Shown: positions 9,554-19,337 of the stretch, in pieces
Layout of the letters: every line of letters begins with the position of its first letter
Position numbering within the stretch: position 1 is the stretch's first letter
DNA from: Roseovarius spongiae
GTDB taxonomy: Bacteria; Pseudomonadota; Alphaproteobacteria; Rhodobacterales; Rhodobacteraceae
Length of the DNA: 64,000 bases
Assembly (NCBI RefSeq): GCF_003651245.1
Contig: NZ_RAPE01000001.1
Coordinates: 558,001 to 622,000, forward strand
Direction of reading: 5' to 3'
Notes under the pieces: model-generated
What the model was told of the DNA's origin: nothing
Seen by the model: only the letters and a program-made list of their open reading frames with translations
Databases searched by the model: none
Position numbers and translations under genes: made by a program

Positions 9554-9832
9554 ATGGCACGTTCCGTCTGGAAAGGCCCCTTCGTCGATGCTTACGTCCT
9601 GAAAAAGGCAGAAGCGTCGCGCGAATCGGGGCGCAACGAAGTCATCAAGATATGGTCGCGCCGCTCGACGATCCTGCCGCAGTTCGTGGGTCTCACGTTC
9701 GGCGTCTACAACGGCAAGAAGCATATCCCTGTCAACGTCAGCGAAGACATGATCGGTCAGAAGTTCGGTGAGTATTCGCCGACCCGGACCTATTACGGTC
9801 ATGCCGCCGACAAGAAAGCGAAGCGGAAGTAA
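9554..9832 (+). CDS. rpsS: 30S ribosomal protein S19
   Basis: A 92-residue S19 ([20 protein letters not shown]). The family segments [13 protein letters not shown] and [19 protein letters not shown] are intact. It binds the head of the 30S subunit with S13 and contacts tRNA. Three bases separate it from rplB and three from rplV, in the standard S10-operon order. Confidence 0.98.
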   Translation: MARSVWKGPFVDAYVLKKAEASRESGRNEVIKIWSRRSTILPQFVGLTFGVYNGKKHIPVNVSEDMIGQKFGEYSPTRTYYGHAADKKAKRK

Positions 9833-9835
9833 GTC

Positions 9836-10216
9836 ATGGGCAAGGAAAAGAACCCCCGCCGCGTGGCCGACAACGAAGCAATGGCGAAACTGCGCATGCT
9901 TCGCACCAGCCCGCAAAAACTCAACCTGCTGGCGCAGCTCATCCGCGGCAAGAAGGTCGAGACCGCGCTGAACGATCTCGCCTTCTCCAAGAAGCGGATC
10001 TCGGAGGACGTGCGCAAGTGCCTGCAATCGGCCATCGCCAACGCCGAGAACAATCACAACCTCGACGTTGACGAACTCGTCGTCGCCGAGGCCTGGGTCG
10101 GCAAGAACCTCGTGATGAAGCGCGGTCGTCCGCGTGCGCGCGGCCGGTTCGGCGCGCTGCGCAAGCCGTTCTCGGAAATCACGATCAAGGTCCGCCAAGT
10201 CGAGGAGCAAGCCTGA
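9836..10216 (+). CDS. rplV: 50S ribosomal protein L22
   Basis: A 126-residue L22 with the beta-hairpin region that lines the peptide exit tunnel ([20 protein letters not shown] near the C-terminus) and the conserved [20 protein letters not shown] start. Its TGA shares one base with the ATG of rpsC (TGATG), giving coupled translation. Confidence 0.98.
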   Translation: MGKEKNPRRVADNEAMAKLRMLRTSPQKLNLLAQLIRGKKVETALNDLAFSKKRISEDVRKCLQSAIANAENNHNLDVDELVVAEAWVGKNLVMKRGRPRARGRFGALRKPFSEITIKVRQVEEQA

Positions 10217-10923
10217 TGGGTAACAAAGTCAATCCGATCGGCATGCGCCTTCAGGTCAACCGCACCTGGGACAGCCGTTGGTACGCAGATACGAAGGATT
10301 ACGGCAACCTGCTGCTCGAGGACGTCGCCATGCGCGAGTTCATCAAGTCCGAGTGCAAGCAGGCCGGCGTCAGCCGCGTCGTGATCGAGCGCCCGCACAA
10401 GAAATGCCGCGTGACGGTCCATACCGCGCGTCCCGGCGTGATCATCGGCAAGAAGGGCGCCGATATCGAGGAACTGCGCAAGAAGCTCGCCAACATGACC
10501 GACAGCGAGCTGCACTTGAACGTGGTCGAGGTCCGCAAGCCCGAGCTCGACGCCGCGCTCGTGGGCGAGAGCATCGCCCAGCAGCTCGAACGCCGGGTCA
10601 GCTTCCGTCGCGCGATGAAGCGGGCGGTGCAGAACGCCATGCGCATGGGCGCGCTCGGCATCCGGGTCAACGTCGCGGGCCGCCTCGGCGGCGCCGAGAT
10701 CGCCCGGACCGAGTGGTATCGCGAGGGTCGCGTGCCGCTGCACACCCTGCGCGCGGATATCGATTACGCGCATGTCGAGGCCGAAACCGCCTACGGGATC
10801 ATCGGCATCAAGACCTGGATCTTCAAGGGCGAGATCATGGAGCATGATCCCTCCGCCCGCGACCGCAAGGCCCAGGAACTTCAGGACGGTCCGGCGCCTC
10901 GCGGCGCTGGTGGCCGCCGCTAG
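10216..10923 (+). CDS. rpsC: 30S ribosomal protein S3
   Basis: A 235-residue S3 ([20 protein letters not shown]). It contains the type 2 KH domain with the GxxG loop in [15 protein letters not shown] and the C-terminal domain with [20 protein letters not shown]. It forms part of the mRNA entry site of the small subunit. The start overlaps rplV by one base. The tail ends in a short Gly/Arg-rich stretch typical of alphaproteobacteria. Confidence 0.98.
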   Translation: MGNKVNPIGMRLQVNRTWDSRWYADTKDYGNLLLEDVAMREFIKSECKQAGVSRVVIERPHKKCRVTVHTARPGVIIGKKGADIEELRKKLANMTDSELHLNVVEVRKPELDAALVGESIAQQLERRVSFRRAMKRAVQNAMRMGALGIRVNVAGRLGGAEIARTEWYREGRVPLHTLRADIDYAHVEAETAYGIIGIKTWIFKGEIMEHDPSARDRKAQELQDGPAPRGAGGRR

Positions 10924-10935
10924 GGAGGACAGAAC

Positions 10936-11349
10936 ATGCTGCAACCGAAGCGCACCAAATTCCGCAAGCAGTTCAAGGGCCGCATCAAGGGCGAGGCCAA
11001 GGGCGGTTCCGACCTGAACTTCGGCCATTACGGCCTGAAGGCGGTCGAGCCCGAGCGCGTGACCGCGCGCCAGATCGAGGCCGCCCGCCGCGCCATGACG
11101 CGTCACATGAAACGTCAGGGCCGGGTGTGGATCCGGATCTTCCCCGACGTGCCCGTGACGTCCAAGCCGGTCGAAGTGCGGATGGGCAAGGGCAAGGGCT
11201 CGGTCGATTTCTGGGCCTGCAAGGTCAAGCCGGGCCGCGTGATGTTCGAGATCGACGGCGTCTCCGAGGACGTGGCGCACGAGGCCCTGCGCCTCGCGGC
11301 GATGAAACTGCCGATCAAGACCCGCGTGGTCGAACGCGAGGACTGGTAA
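10936..11349 (+). CDS. rplP: 50S ribosomal protein L16
   Basis: A 137-residue L16 ([19 protein letters not shown]). It shows the [17 protein letters not shown] and [15 protein letters not shown] segments, including the Arg in the RxPxG-type region hydroxylated in some bacteria. A terminator follows and the next gene lies on the opposite strand, so this is the last gene of the first ribosomal transcription unit here. Confidence 0.98.
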   Translation: MLQPKRTKFRKQFKGRIKGEAKGGSDLNFGHYGLKAVEPERVTARQIEAARRAMTRHMKRQGRVWIRIFPDVPVTSKPVEVRMGKGKGSVDFWACKVKPGRVMFEIDGVSEDVAHEALRLAAMKLPIKTRVVEREDW

Positions 11350-11431
11350 CGTCATTCGCCTCAGGCAAATGGCGGGTGCGGGTAAGTGATTGACGCAGTC
11401 AATTGCGGCCGCACTCCGGTAGAGGTTCTGG

Positions 11432-11468
11432 AACCCCCGCCCGAGAAATCGGCGGGGGTTTCGCATTT
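11432..11468 (+). terminator. Rho-independent terminator after rplP
   Basis: AACCCCCGCC (11432-11441) pairs with GGCGGGGGTT (11451-11460) around a 9-base loop, followed by TTCGCATTT. It lies between rplP and the convergent oxygenase gene and would end the rplB-rplP transcript. The opposite strand has AA-rich flanks, so it may also stop the oxygenase message. Confidence 0.75.
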
Positions 11469-11517
11469 GGCCCTACGCCCTTGATCTGCCCAACCCGGGA
11501 TCCAGTGCGCGATCCGG

Positions 11518-12138
11518 CTATCCCCAGCCGTAGTTGAACGACACCGACACGCGGTCGTCCTCGCTCATGTTCATCGGCACCTCGTGGCGCAGCCACGATT
11601 CCCAGAGCAGGACGTCGCCGACCTCGGGCGTCACATAGATGAACTGGCGCAACCCCTCGGGGGCGTCCTTCAGGCGTGCGGGCGCGGCCATCATGCGGGC
11701 CGAGCGGGGGTCTTCGAGCTTCAGCGCCGACGCGCCCTGGGGCATGGCCACGTATGTCGTCCCCGAGATCACGGAATGGGGGTGGATGTGCGAGGCGTGC
11801 ATGCCGCCTTCGGGCAGGATGTTGATCCAGATGTCCTGCAACGCGAGCGGCTTGTCCTCGAGATCGAAGGCGAGGTCGCGCGCGAATGCGGCGACATGCG
11901 CGTCAAGCGCGCGCACCACCTCGGTGAAGATCGGGAAACGCCACGGCAGATCGGTGAGCGAAGCATAGGAGGTGTAGCCGGGATAGCCGTTCTCCTCGCA
12001 CCAGTCCTGGCCGGCCTCGTCGTCCTCGGCGATCGAGAGGCAGGACGCGGCGAGTTCGTCCGCGTCGATGCGCCCCCCGCCATCGGCAAGCGGCGCGCGG
12101 TAGAGACGGGTGACGAAAAGCGATCTGATATCTGCCAT
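11518..12138 (-). CDS. Putative 2-oxoglutarate/Fe(II)-type oxygenase, TIGR02466 family
   Basis: A 206-residue protein (MADIRSLFVTRLYRAPLADG) matching the TIGR02466 family of predicted non-heme iron oxygenases. Likely metal ligands and cosubstrate residues are visible: MHASHIHPHS (His117 and His119), a second RHEVPMN histidine (His185) and Arg196 in DRVSVSFNYG. The fold should be a double-stranded beta-helix. It is inserted antisense between rplP and rpmC, which are normally adjacent. Since some such oxygenases hydroxylate ribosomal proteins (RoxA acts on L16), a ribosomal substrate is an attractive guess, but no direct evidence is seen. Confidence 0.8.
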   Translation of the reverse strand: MADIRSLFVTRLYRAPLADGGGRIDADELAASCLSIAEDDEAGQDWCEENGYPGYTSYASLTDLPWRFPIFTEVVRALDAHVAAFARDLAFDLEDKPLALQDIWINILPEGGMHASHIHPHSVISGTTYVAMPQGASALKLEDPRSARMMAAPARLKDAPEGLRQFIYVTPEVGDVLLWESWLRHEVPMNMSEDDRVSVSFNYGWG

Positions 12139-12208
12139 GCCCCGCGTGATAGCGCAACCCGGCGGGCAAGGCGAGCGCGAAACCGCCCGTCTTTCTTGCT
12201 CTGGGGGG

Positions 12209-12237
12209 TTGCGTTGCCGGGGCAGGGGCGCTATTGC
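12209..12237 (+). promoter_or_regulatory. Candidate promoter for the rpmC-rpmD unit
   Basis: TTGCGT (12209-12214) and TATTGC (12232-12237) are spaced 17 bases apart, 100 bases upstream of rpmC. A separate promoter is needed here because a terminator and an antisense gene cut this segment off from rplP. Confidence 0.4.
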
Positions 12238-12336
12238 GCACGCTCATCATCCACTCCACTGGAATCAGGGTGACCCGATGCGATTCGCTGATGCGCGCAA
12301 GAGGGGCCTTCCGGTGATGTTGAAAGGACCCGGGCA

Positions 12337-12543
12337 ATGGATGCCAACGAACTGCGTGACAAGACGCCGGACCAGCTCCGCGAGGAACTGGTCAATCTGA
12401 AGAAAGAGCAATTCAACCTGCGCTTCCAGGCGGCCACCGGCCAGCTGGAGAACCCCGCGCGGATGCGCATCGCGCGCCGCAACGCGGCCCGCGTGCTGAC
12501 CGTCCTCAACGAAAAGGCCGCCGCAGCGGCGTCTGCCGAATAA
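12337..12543 (+). CDS. rpmC: 50S ribosomal protein L29
   Basis: A 68-residue L29 made of two helices ([18 protein letters not shown], then [20 protein letters not shown]), located at the peptide exit tunnel where SRP docks. The alanine-rich tail is typical of alphaproteobacteria. It opens the second ribosomal unit and is followed after 12 bases by rpsQ. Confidence 0.97.
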   Translation: MDANELRDKTPDQLREELVNLKKEQFNLRFQAATGQLENPARMRIARRNAARVLTVLNEKAAAAASAE

Positions 12544-12555
12544 GGAGCCGACAGA

Positions 12556-12786
12556 ATGCCCAGACGTATCCTCACCGGCACCGTGACCAGCGACGCCAAC
12601 GCCCAGACCATTTCCGTCTCCGTGGAGCGCCGCTTCAAGCACCCGGTGCTGCAAAAGACGATCCGCAAATCCAAGAAATACCGCGCCCACGACGAGAACA
12701 ACACCTACAAGGTGGGCGACAAGGTGCGCATCATCGAATGCGCGCCGCGGTCCAAGACGAAACGCTGGGAGGTGCTGGAGGCCTAA
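12556..12786 (+). CDS. rpsQ: 30S ribosomal protein S17
   Basis: A 76-residue S17 ([20 protein letters not shown]) with the OB-fold signature [20 protein letters not shown]. It binds 16S rRNA early in assembly. A GGAG Shine-Dalgarno precedes it, and it lies in normal order between rpmC and rplN. Confidence 0.98.
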   Translation: MPRRILTGTVTSDANAQTISVSVERRFKHPVLQKTIRKSKKYRAHDENNTYKVGDKVRIIECAPRSKTKRWEVLEA

Positions 12787-12865
12787 CCGCCCCCGGACAG
12801 CCTCAGATTAATCGAAACCCCGGGGCAAGGGCCGCATCGCCCCCCGGAAGGTCGGGAGAAACCAA

Positions 12866-13234
12866 ATGATCCAGATGCAGACAAACCTGGATGTTGCTGA
12901 CAACAGTGGCGCGCGCCGCGTTCAGTGCATCAAGGTTCTGGGCGGGTCCCATCGTCGGTATGCGAGTGTCGGTGACATCATCGTCGTATCGGTGAAGGAG
13001 GCCATCCCCCGCGGCCGCGTGAAGAAGGGCGACGTGCGCAAGGCCGTCGTCGTGCGCACCGCCAAGGAAATCCGTCGCGAGGACGGCACCGCCATCCGCT
13101 TCGATTCCAACGCCGCCGTGATCCTGAACAATGCGGGCGAACCGATCGGCACGCGGATCTTCGGCCCCGTGGTGCGCGAACTGCGCGCCAAGAACTTCAT
13201 GAAAATCATCTCGCTCGCCCCGGAGGTGCTGTGA
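12866..13234 (+). CDS. rplN: 50S ribosomal protein L14
   Basis: A 122-residue L14 ([20 protein letters not shown]), full length, with the signature [20 protein letters not shown]. It lies at the subunit interface beside L19. The 79-base gap after rpsQ is the longest within this sub-unit but shows no clear promoter. The stop is one base before the start of rplX. Confidence 0.98.
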   Translation: MIQMQTNLDVADNSGARRVQCIKVLGGSHRRYASVGDIIVVSVKEAIPRGRVKKGDVRKAVVVRTAKEIRREDGTAIRFDSNAAVILNNAGEPIGTRIFGPVVRELRAKNFMKIISLAPEVL

Positions 13235-13235
13235 C

Positions 13236-13547
13236 ATGGCTGCGAAACTGAAAACCGGCGACAAGGTCGTCGTGCTCGCGGGCAAGGACAAGGGCAAGGA
13301 AGGCACGATTTCCTCGGTCGATCCCAAGGCCGGCAAGGCCGTAGTCGACGGAATCAACATGGCCATCCGCGCCACCCGCCAGAGCCAGACCAGCCAGGGC
13401 GGCCGCATCCCCAAGGCGATGCCGATCCAGCTCAGCAACCTGGCGCTGCTCGACAAGAACGGCAAACCCACCCGCGTCGGCTTCAAGATCGAGGACGGCA
13501 AGAAGGTGCGCGTGGCCAAGACCACGGGGGACGTGATCGATGCTTGA
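13236..13547 (+). CDS. rplX: 50S ribosomal protein L24
   Basis: A 103-residue L24 beginning [20 protein letters not shown], the KOW motif that binds 23S rRNA and nucleates 50S assembly. The C-terminal half is normal. The last 8 bases overlap the start of rplE, which suggests coupled translation. Confidence 0.98.
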   Translation: MAAKLKTGDKVVVLAGKDKGKEGTISSVDPKAGKAVVDGINMAIRATRQSQTSQGGRIPKAMPIQLSNLALLDKNGKPTRVGFKIEDGKKVRVAKTTGDVIDA

Positions 13548-14103
13548 TAACGCAACCTACACTCCGCGCCTGCGGACGCTCTTCCGCGACGAGATCAAGG
13601 CCAAGCTGAAGGAAGAGTTCGGCTACAAGAACGACATGCAGATCCCGCGGCTCGACAAGATCGTGCTGAACATCGGCTGCGGCGCGGAGGCCGTGAAGGA
13701 CTCCAAGAAGGCCAAGTCGGCGCAGGAGGACCTGACCACGATCGCCGGCCAGCATGCTGTCGTCACCACCGCCAAGAACTCGATCGCCGGGTTCCGGGTG
13801 CGTGAGGACATGCCGATGGGCGCAAAGGTGACGCTGCGCGGCGACCGGATGTACGATTTTCTCGATCGGCTGATCACCGTGGCGATGCCGCGCATCCGCG
13901 ACTTCCGCGGGGTGTCGGGCAAATCCTTCGACGGCCGGGGCAACTACGCTTTCGGCATCAAGGAGCACATCATCTTCCCCGAGATCAATTTCGACAAGAT
14001 CGATGAAATGTGGGGCATGGATATCATCATCGCCACCACGGCGAAAACCGACGCTGAAGCCAAGGCGCTGTTGAAGCATTTCAACATGCCCTTCACCAGC
14101 TGA
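13540..14103 (+). CDS. rplE: 50S ribosomal protein L5
   Basis: A 187-residue L5 ([20 protein letters not shown]), which binds 5S rRNA and contacts S13. Conserved [15 protein letters not shown] and [20 protein letters not shown] segments are present. The start ATG lies inside the end of rplX. Confidence 0.98.
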   Translation: MLDNATYTPRLRTLFRDEIKAKLKEEFGYKNDMQIPRLDKIVLNIGCGAEAVKDSKKAKSAQEDLTTIAGQHAVVTTAKNSIAGFRVREDMPMGAKVTLRGDRMYDFLDRLITVAMPRIRDFRGVSGKSFDGRGNYAFGIKEHIIFPEINFDKIDEMWGMDIIIATTAKTDAEAKALLKHFNMPFTS

Positions 14104-14118
14104 GCGGGAGAGAGAATT

Positions 14119-14424
14119 ATGGCTAAGAAAGCAATGATCGAACGCGAGAAGAAGCGTCAGAAGATGGTCGAGAAATACGCAGCCAAACGCGCCGCGCTCA
14201 AGGAGATCATCAACGACGAGAGCAAGCCGATGGAAGAGCGCTTTCGCGCGACCCTGAAGCTCGCCGATCTGCCGCGCAACAGTTCCGCCACCCGGCTGCA
14301 CAACCGCTGCCAGCTCACCGGCCGTCCGCATGCGTATTACCGCAAGCTCAAGGTCAGCCGGATCGCGCTGCGCGAGCTTGGCTCGAACGGCCAGGCCCCC
14401 GGCCTCGTGAAATCAAGCTGGTAA
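14119..14424 (+). CDS. rpsN: 30S ribosomal protein S14 (zinc-free form)
   Basis: A 101-residue S14 ([20 protein letters not shown]), the long form lacking the CxxC zinc pair: only one Cys is present, in [17 protein letters not shown]. It binds the head of the 30S subunit. It has a GAGAGAG ribosome binding site and normal position between rplE and rpsH. Confidence 0.98.
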   Translation: MAKKAMIEREKKRQKMVEKYAAKRAALKEIINDESKPMEERFRATLKLADLPRNSSATRLHNRCQLTGRPHAYYRKLKVSRIALRELGSNGQAPGLVKSSW

Positions 14425-14436
14425 GGGAGATTTGAT

Positions 14437-14829
14437 ATGAATGATCCTATCGGCGATCTGCTGGCCCGCATCCGCAACAGCCAGATGCGCGGCAAGTCCA
14501 CGGTGACGACCCCGGCCTCCAAGATGCGCGCGCGCGTTCTCGACGTGCTCTTGGCCGAGGGCTACATCCGCGGCTACGAGGAAACCACCGGCCCCGACGG
14601 CCACCCGGCCCTCGAGATCGGGCTCAAGTATTTCGACGGCGCCCCCGTCATTCGCGAGATGAAGCGGGTCTCCAAACCCGGTCGCCGCGTCTACCTGGGC
14701 GTCGATGACATTCCCGCGGTCCGTCAGGGCCTGGGCGTGTCGATTGTCTCGACCTCCCGCGGGGTGATGTCGGACGCGAACGCGCGCAGCCAGAACGTCG
14801 GCGGCGAAGTGCTCTGCACCGTATTCTGA
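14437..14829 (+). CDS. rpsH: 30S ribosomal protein S8
   Basis: A 130-residue S8 ([20 protein letters not shown]) ending in the family signature [20 protein letters not shown]. It is a primary 16S rRNA binder and, in E. coli, the translational repressor of the spc operon; whether it regulates here, where the operon is split, cannot be told. Confidence 0.98.
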   Translation: MNDPIGDLLARIRNSQMRGKSTVTTPASKMRARVLDVLLAEGYIRGYEETTGPDGHPALEIGLKYFDGAPVIREMKRVSKPGRRVYLGVDDIPAVRQGLGVSIVSTSRGVMSDANARSQNVGGEVLCTVF

Positions 14830-14842
14830 GGGAGGCCCAGCA

Positions 14843-15376
14843 ATGTCTCGTATCGGCAAACAGCCCGTGGCCCTGCCCGATGGCGTCACCGCAACGCTCA
14901 GCGGCCAGACCATCGAGGTGAAAGGCCCCAAGGCGACCAAGTCCTTCACCGCGACGGACGACGTGACCCTGTCCATCGAGGATGGTCAGATCACCGTCAC
15001 CCCGCGCGGCAAGTCCAAGCGCGCGCGCCAGCAGTGGGGCATGACCCGGACCGTGGTGGCGAACCTCGTCCACGGCGCGAGGGACGTGTTCCGCAAGGAA
15101 CTGGAGATCCGCGGCGTCGGCTACCGCGCCCAGATGCAGGGCAACGTCCTGAAGCTGAACCTCGGCTTCAGTCACGATGTCGAATTCCAGGTTCCCGAGG
15201 GCGTGACCGTCACCGCGCCCAAGCCCACCGAACTGGTGGTCGAGGGCACGGACAAGCAGCTCGTCGGGCAGGTCGCATCGGATATCCGCGACTGGCGCCG
15301 CCCCGAGCCCTACAAGGGCAAGGGCATCCGCTACAAGGACGAGTATATCTTCCAGAAGGAAGGCAAGAAGAAGTAA
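14843..15376 (+). CDS. rplF: 50S ribosomal protein L6
   Basis: A 177-residue L6 ([20 protein letters not shown]) with two repeated domains and the C-terminal signature [20 protein letters not shown]. It lies near the factor-binding stalk base of the 50S subunit. Gap to rplR is 12 bases. Confidence 0.98.
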   Translation: MSRIGKQPVALPDGVTATLSGQTIEVKGPKATKSFTATDDVTLSIEDGQITVTPRGKSKRARQQWGMTRTVVANLVHGARDVFRKELEIRGVGYRAQMQGNVLKLNLGFSHDVEFQVPEGVTVTAPKPTELVVEGTDKQLVGQVASDIRDWRRPEPYKGKGIRYKDEYIFQKEGKKK

Positions 15377-15388
15377 GGACGCGAGAAG

Positions 15389-15748
15389 ATGGCAAACAGC
15401 AAGCGAAAACTGTTCCAGAAACGCCGCATGCGCGTTCGGAGCAAGCTGCGCAAGGTCAACGAGGGGCGCGCGCGCCTCAGCGTTCACCGCAGCAACAAGA
15501 ACATCAGCGTTCAGCTGATCGACGACGTGCAGGGCGTGACCCTGGCCTCGGCCTCCACGCTCGAGAAGGATCTCGGTGTGGTCGGCAAGAACAACGTCGA
15601 AGCGGCGGCCAAGGTCGGCGCCGCCATCGCCGAGCGTGCGCAGAAGGCGGGCGTCAGCGAGGCGTATTTCGACCGCGGCGGCTTCCTCTTTCACGGGCGG
15701 GTCAAGGCGGTTGCCGACGCTGCGCGCGAGGCCGGGCTGAAGATCTAG
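15389..15748 (+). CDS. rplR: 50S ribosomal protein L18
   Basis: A 119-residue L18 ([20 protein letters not shown]), a 5S rRNA-binding protein, with [20 protein letters not shown] at the C-terminus. Its TAG stop lies inside a GGTGGG/CCCACC palindrome, and a 136-base gap then separates it from rpsE. Confidence 0.98.
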   Translation: MANSKRKLFQKRRMRVRSKLRKVNEGRARLSVHRSNKNISVQLIDDVQGVTLASASTLEKDLGVVGKNNVEAAAKVGAAIAERAQKAGVSEAYFDRGGFLFHGRVKAVADAAREAGLKI

Positions 15749-15767
15749 GTGGGGTTTCTACCCACCT
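15747..15767. repeat. GGTGGG/CCCACC palindrome at the rplR stop codon
   Basis: AGGTGGG (15747-15753) and CCCACCT (15761-15767) form a 7-bp stem that begins within the rplR stop codon. It belongs to the dispersed element also found at 8638, 16672, 17195 and 17222. Confidence 0.6.
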
Positions 15768-15884
15768 TCTGGTGAAGGCGGCGCCGGGCCGTTGTCCGGC
15801 CCGCCTCGATGATCCGGGGGCGCGTCACGCTCACTTGGATTGAAATCTAAAGGGCCGCATGCCCGCATCAATGAAGGAAGTCAC

Positions 15885-16472
15885 ATGGCACGAGACGACA
15901 AACGTGGGGGAGGCCGCCGCAACCAGCGCGACGAGACCCCCGAATTCGCAGATCGCCTGGTCGCGATCAACCGCGTCAGCAAGACCGTGAAGGGCGGCAA
16001 GCGTTTCGGCTTTGCGGCGCTCGTGGTCGTCGGCGATCAGAAGGGCCGTGTCGGTTTCGGCAAGGGCAAGGCCAAGGAAGTTCCCGAGGCCATCCGCAAG
16101 GCGACCGAAGCGGCCAAGCGCGGCATGATCCGCGTGCCGCTGCGCGAGGGCCGCACCCTGCATCACGACATGGAAGGCCGCCACGGCGCCGGCAAGATCG
16201 TGATGCGCACGGCCCCCCAGGGGACCGGCATCATCGCCGGCGGCCCGATGCGCGCCGTGTTCGAGATGCTGGGCGTTCAGGATGTCGTCGCCAAGTCGAA
16301 CGGCACCCAGAACCCCTACAACATGATCCGCGCCACGATGGACGGCCTCAGCAAGGAAAGCAGCCCCCGCATGGTCGCGCAGCGCCGCGGCAAGAAGGTG
16401 GCGGACATCCTCGCGAAGGAAGACGCGCCGAAGATCAGCGGCGAACAGGCGCCCGCGGTCCAGGAGGGATAA
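15885..16472 (+). CDS. rpsE: 30S ribosomal protein S5
   Basis: A 195-residue S5 starting [20 protein letters not shown]. The double-stranded RNA-binding domain contains [20 protein letters not shown], and the second domain has [20 protein letters not shown]. Starts further upstream in the same frame exist (from 15840), but ATG 15885 follows a GAAGGAAG site and matches relatives. The tail (about 170-195) is slightly longer than in E. coli, as usual in alphaproteobacteria. Confidence 0.97.
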   Translation: MARDDKRGGGRRNQRDETPEFADRLVAINRVSKTVKGGKRFGFAALVVVGDQKGRVGFGKGKAKEVPEAIRKATEAAKRGMIRVPLREGRTLHHDMEGRHGAGKIVMRTAPQGTGIIAGGPMRAVFEMLGVQDVVAKSNGTQNPYNMIRATMDGLSKESSPRMVAQRRGKKVADILAKEDAPKISGEQAPAVQEG

Positions 16473-16475
16473 ACC

Positions 16476-16664
16476 ATGGCCAAGACTATCGTCGTCAAGC
16501 AGGTGGGCTCGCCCATCCGCCGCCCCGCCAGCCAGCGCGCAACGCTGGTCGGCCTGGGCCTCAACAAGATGCACCGCACCCGTGAGTTGGAGGACACCCC
16601 CAGCGTCCGCGGCATGATCAACAAGATCCCGCACATGGTGAAGATCATCGAAGAAAAAGGGTGA
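16476..16664 (+). CDS. rpmD: 50S ribosomal protein L30
   Basis: A 62-residue L30 ([20 protein letters not shown]) with the signature [20 protein letters not shown]. It starts 3 bases after rpsE. Instead of rplO directly following, a palindromic repeat, a strong terminator and a foreign gene come next, so rpmD closes this transcription unit. Confidence 0.97.
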   Translation: MAKTIVVKQVGSPIRRPASQRATLVGLGLNKMHRTRELEDTPSVRGMINKIPHMVKIIEEKG

Positions 16665-16671
16665 TGCATTC

Positions 16672-16690
16672 GGTGGGGTAGAACCCCACC
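16672..16690. repeat. GGTGGG/CCCACC palindrome after rpmD
   Basis: GGTGGGGTAGAACCCCACC is a near-perfect palindrome 7 bases after the rpmD stop and just before the terminator. Another copy of the dispersed element. Confidence 0.6.
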
Positions 16691-16705
16691 TACGCATTCA
16701 TCATG

Positions 16706-16736
16706 CGCCCCGGTCGGTGACGACCGGGGCGTTTTT
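16706..16736 (+). terminator. Strong Rho-independent terminator after rpmD
   Basis: CGCCCCGGTCG (16706-16716) and CGACCGGGGCG (16721-16731) form a perfect 11-bp stem with a GTGA tetraloop, followed by TTTTT. It ends the rpmC-rpmD transcript and shows that ectC is not simply read as part of it. Confidence 0.9.
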
Positions 16737-16759
16737 CGTTCCGGAGCGCTATCGGCACA

Positions 16760-16788
16760 TTTCCATGACGCCGGTCGCGGGCTAGGCT
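16760..16788 (+). promoter_or_regulatory. Candidate promoter of the ectC-like gene
   Basis: TTTCCA (16760-16765) and TAGGCT (16783-16788) are separated by 17 bases, 25 bases ahead of the ectC start. The match is weak, but a promoter is expected here because the terminator lies just upstream. Confidence 0.3.
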
Positions 16789-16813
16789 GCGCCAAAAGCG
16801 AAGGAGAGCCGCG

Positions 16814-17194
16814 ATGATCGTCAAGACCCTCGATGAGACCCTGAATACCCCGGATCACGTCACCGGTGACGCGTTCGAGAGCCGGCGCATCCTGCTGGCG
16901 CGTGACGGGCTCGGGTATTCCTTTCACGATACGCTCGTGAAGGCGGGCAGCACACAGAACCTTGAATACAAGAACCACATCGAGGCGAATTACTGCATCG
17001 AAGGGACGGGGGAGGTCGAGGAGGTCGCCACGGGCCGCACGTGGCCCCTGCGCCCTGGTACGATGTATGTGCTTGACCGGAATGACGCGCATATCGTGCG
17101 CGCCGAGACCGACCTGCGTTTGGTCTGTATCTTCACGCCCGCGCTGTCGGGCGGCGAAACGCATGACGCGGACGGCAGCTACGAAACGGCGTAG
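16814..17194 (+). CDS. ectC: Ectoine synthase-like cupin protein (solitary EctC)
   Basis: A 126-residue cupin that aligns end to end with ectoine synthase Ect[33 protein letters not shown] and [20 protein letters not shown]. The iron ligands known from EctC structures, Glu57, Tyr85 and His93, are present at the same numbers, as are Arg25, Thr40, Cys105, Glu115 and His117. Trp21, in the substrate pocket, is Phe21 here. EctC converts N-gamma-acetyl-diaminobutyrate to the osmoprotectant ectoine, but no ectA, ectB or ectD is nearby. It sits alone between rpmD and rplO with its own terminator-flanked unit. It may be an orphan EctC using an imported or different substrate. Confidence 0.83.
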   Translation: MIVKTLDETLNTPDHVTGDAFESRRILLARDGLGYSFHDTLVKAGSTQNLEYKNHIEANYCIEGTGEVEEVATGRTWPLRPGTMYVLDRNDAHIVRAETDLRLVCIFTPALSGGETHDADGSYETA

Positions 17195-17243
17195 GGTGGG
17201 TTTTCAACCCACCGCGAGTCTGGCGGGATGGGAAACCCACCCC
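17195..17243. repeat. Two GGTGGG-type palindromes after ectC
   Basis: GGTGGGTTTTCAACCCACC (17195-17213) starts right after the ectC TAG stop. A second, inverted and less perfect copy (core GGGATGGGAAACCCACCCC) follows at about 17225-17243. Together they could fold into nested hairpins and serve as the ectC terminator. Confidence 0.6.
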
Positions 17244-17261
17244 GCGGGAATAAATCCGCTC

Positions 17262-17290
17262 TTGATCCTGCGCGGGGTGAGGGCTATACG
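17262..17290 (+). promoter_or_regulatory. Promoter of the rplO-secY-adk unit
   Basis: TTGATC (17262-17267) and TATACG (17285-17290) with a 17-base spacer, 95 bases upstream of rplO. It is one of the better sigma-70 matches in the window and makes sense because the spc operon is broken upstream by ectC. Confidence 0.55.
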
Positions 17291-17384
17291 CCCCCGGTGG
17301 CGCGATGCGTCACGATCACCAGAAGCAAGCCGCGTTCGGCCGCTCCCGTCGCTGGGGGCCGCATCCGGCATAAGGAGAAGCGAC

Positions 17385-17858
17385 ATGAAATTGCATGAAC
17401 TGCGCGACAACGACGGCGCAACCAAGCGCAAGAAGCGCATCGGCCGCGGCCCCGGCTCGGGCATGGGCAAGACCGGCGGCCGCGGGATCAAGGGTCAGAA
17501 ATCCCGCTCGGGCGTGGCCATCAAGGGGTTCGAGGGCGGACAGATGCCGCTCTACCAACGCCTGCCCAAGCGCGGCTTCAACAAGCCCAACCGCAAGCAG
17601 TTCGCCGTGGTGAACCTGGGCCTGATCCAGAAGTTCATCGACGCCAAGAAGCTCGACGCGAACGCGGCGATCACCGAGGACGCCCTGCTCGAAGCCGGCA
17701 TCGTGCGCCGCAAGCTCGACGGCGTGCGCGTTCTCGCCAAGGGCGACATCGCCGCGAAGGTGACGCTGGAAGTGACCGGAGCCTCCAAATCCGCGGTCGA
17801 GGCGGTCGAGAAGGCTGGCGGCACGCTGACGATCACGGCTGCGCAAGCGGCCGAATAA
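17385..17858 (+). CDS. rplO: 50S ribosomal protein L15
   Basis: A 157-residue L15 starting [20 protein letters not shown]. The glycine-rich [20 protein letters not shown] region that threads into 23S rRNA and the C-terminal [20 protein letters not shown] segment are present. The start at ATG 17385 follows AAGGAGAAGCGAC. The frame is open far upstream, over ectC, but that part is not coding in this frame. Confidence 0.97.
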   Translation: MKLHELRDNDGATKRKKRIGRGPGSGMGKTGGRGIKGQKSRSGVAIKGFEGGQMPLYQRLPKRGFNKPNRKQFAVVNLGLIQKFIDAKKLDANAAITEDALLEAGIVRRKLDGVRVLAKGDIAAKVTLEVTGASKSAVEAVEKAGGTLTITAAQAAE

Positions 17859-17867
17859 GAGGTTGTG

Positions 17868-17947
17868 AGCGGCCACCGGGCCGCTTACATAACCCCTAGT
17901 TTTTCAAACACGCCGCCGGCTCGCTGAAAAACCGCGGCCCGGCGGCG
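17868..17947 (+). promoter_or_regulatory. Two hairpins in the rplO-secY gap
   Basis: AGCGGCC (17868-17874) pairs with GGCCGCT (17879-17885), and CGCCGCCGG (17911-17919) pairs with CCGGCGGCG (17939-17947). The second lies 22 bases ahead of the secY ATG. Neither is followed by a T-run, so mRNA processing, stabilisation or attenuation of secY is more likely than full termination. Confidence 0.4.
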
Positions 17948-17969
17948 TTGTCATAGAAAAGAGAGCCGC

Positions 17970-19333
<1,364 letters not shown>

Positions 19334-19337
<4 letters not shown>

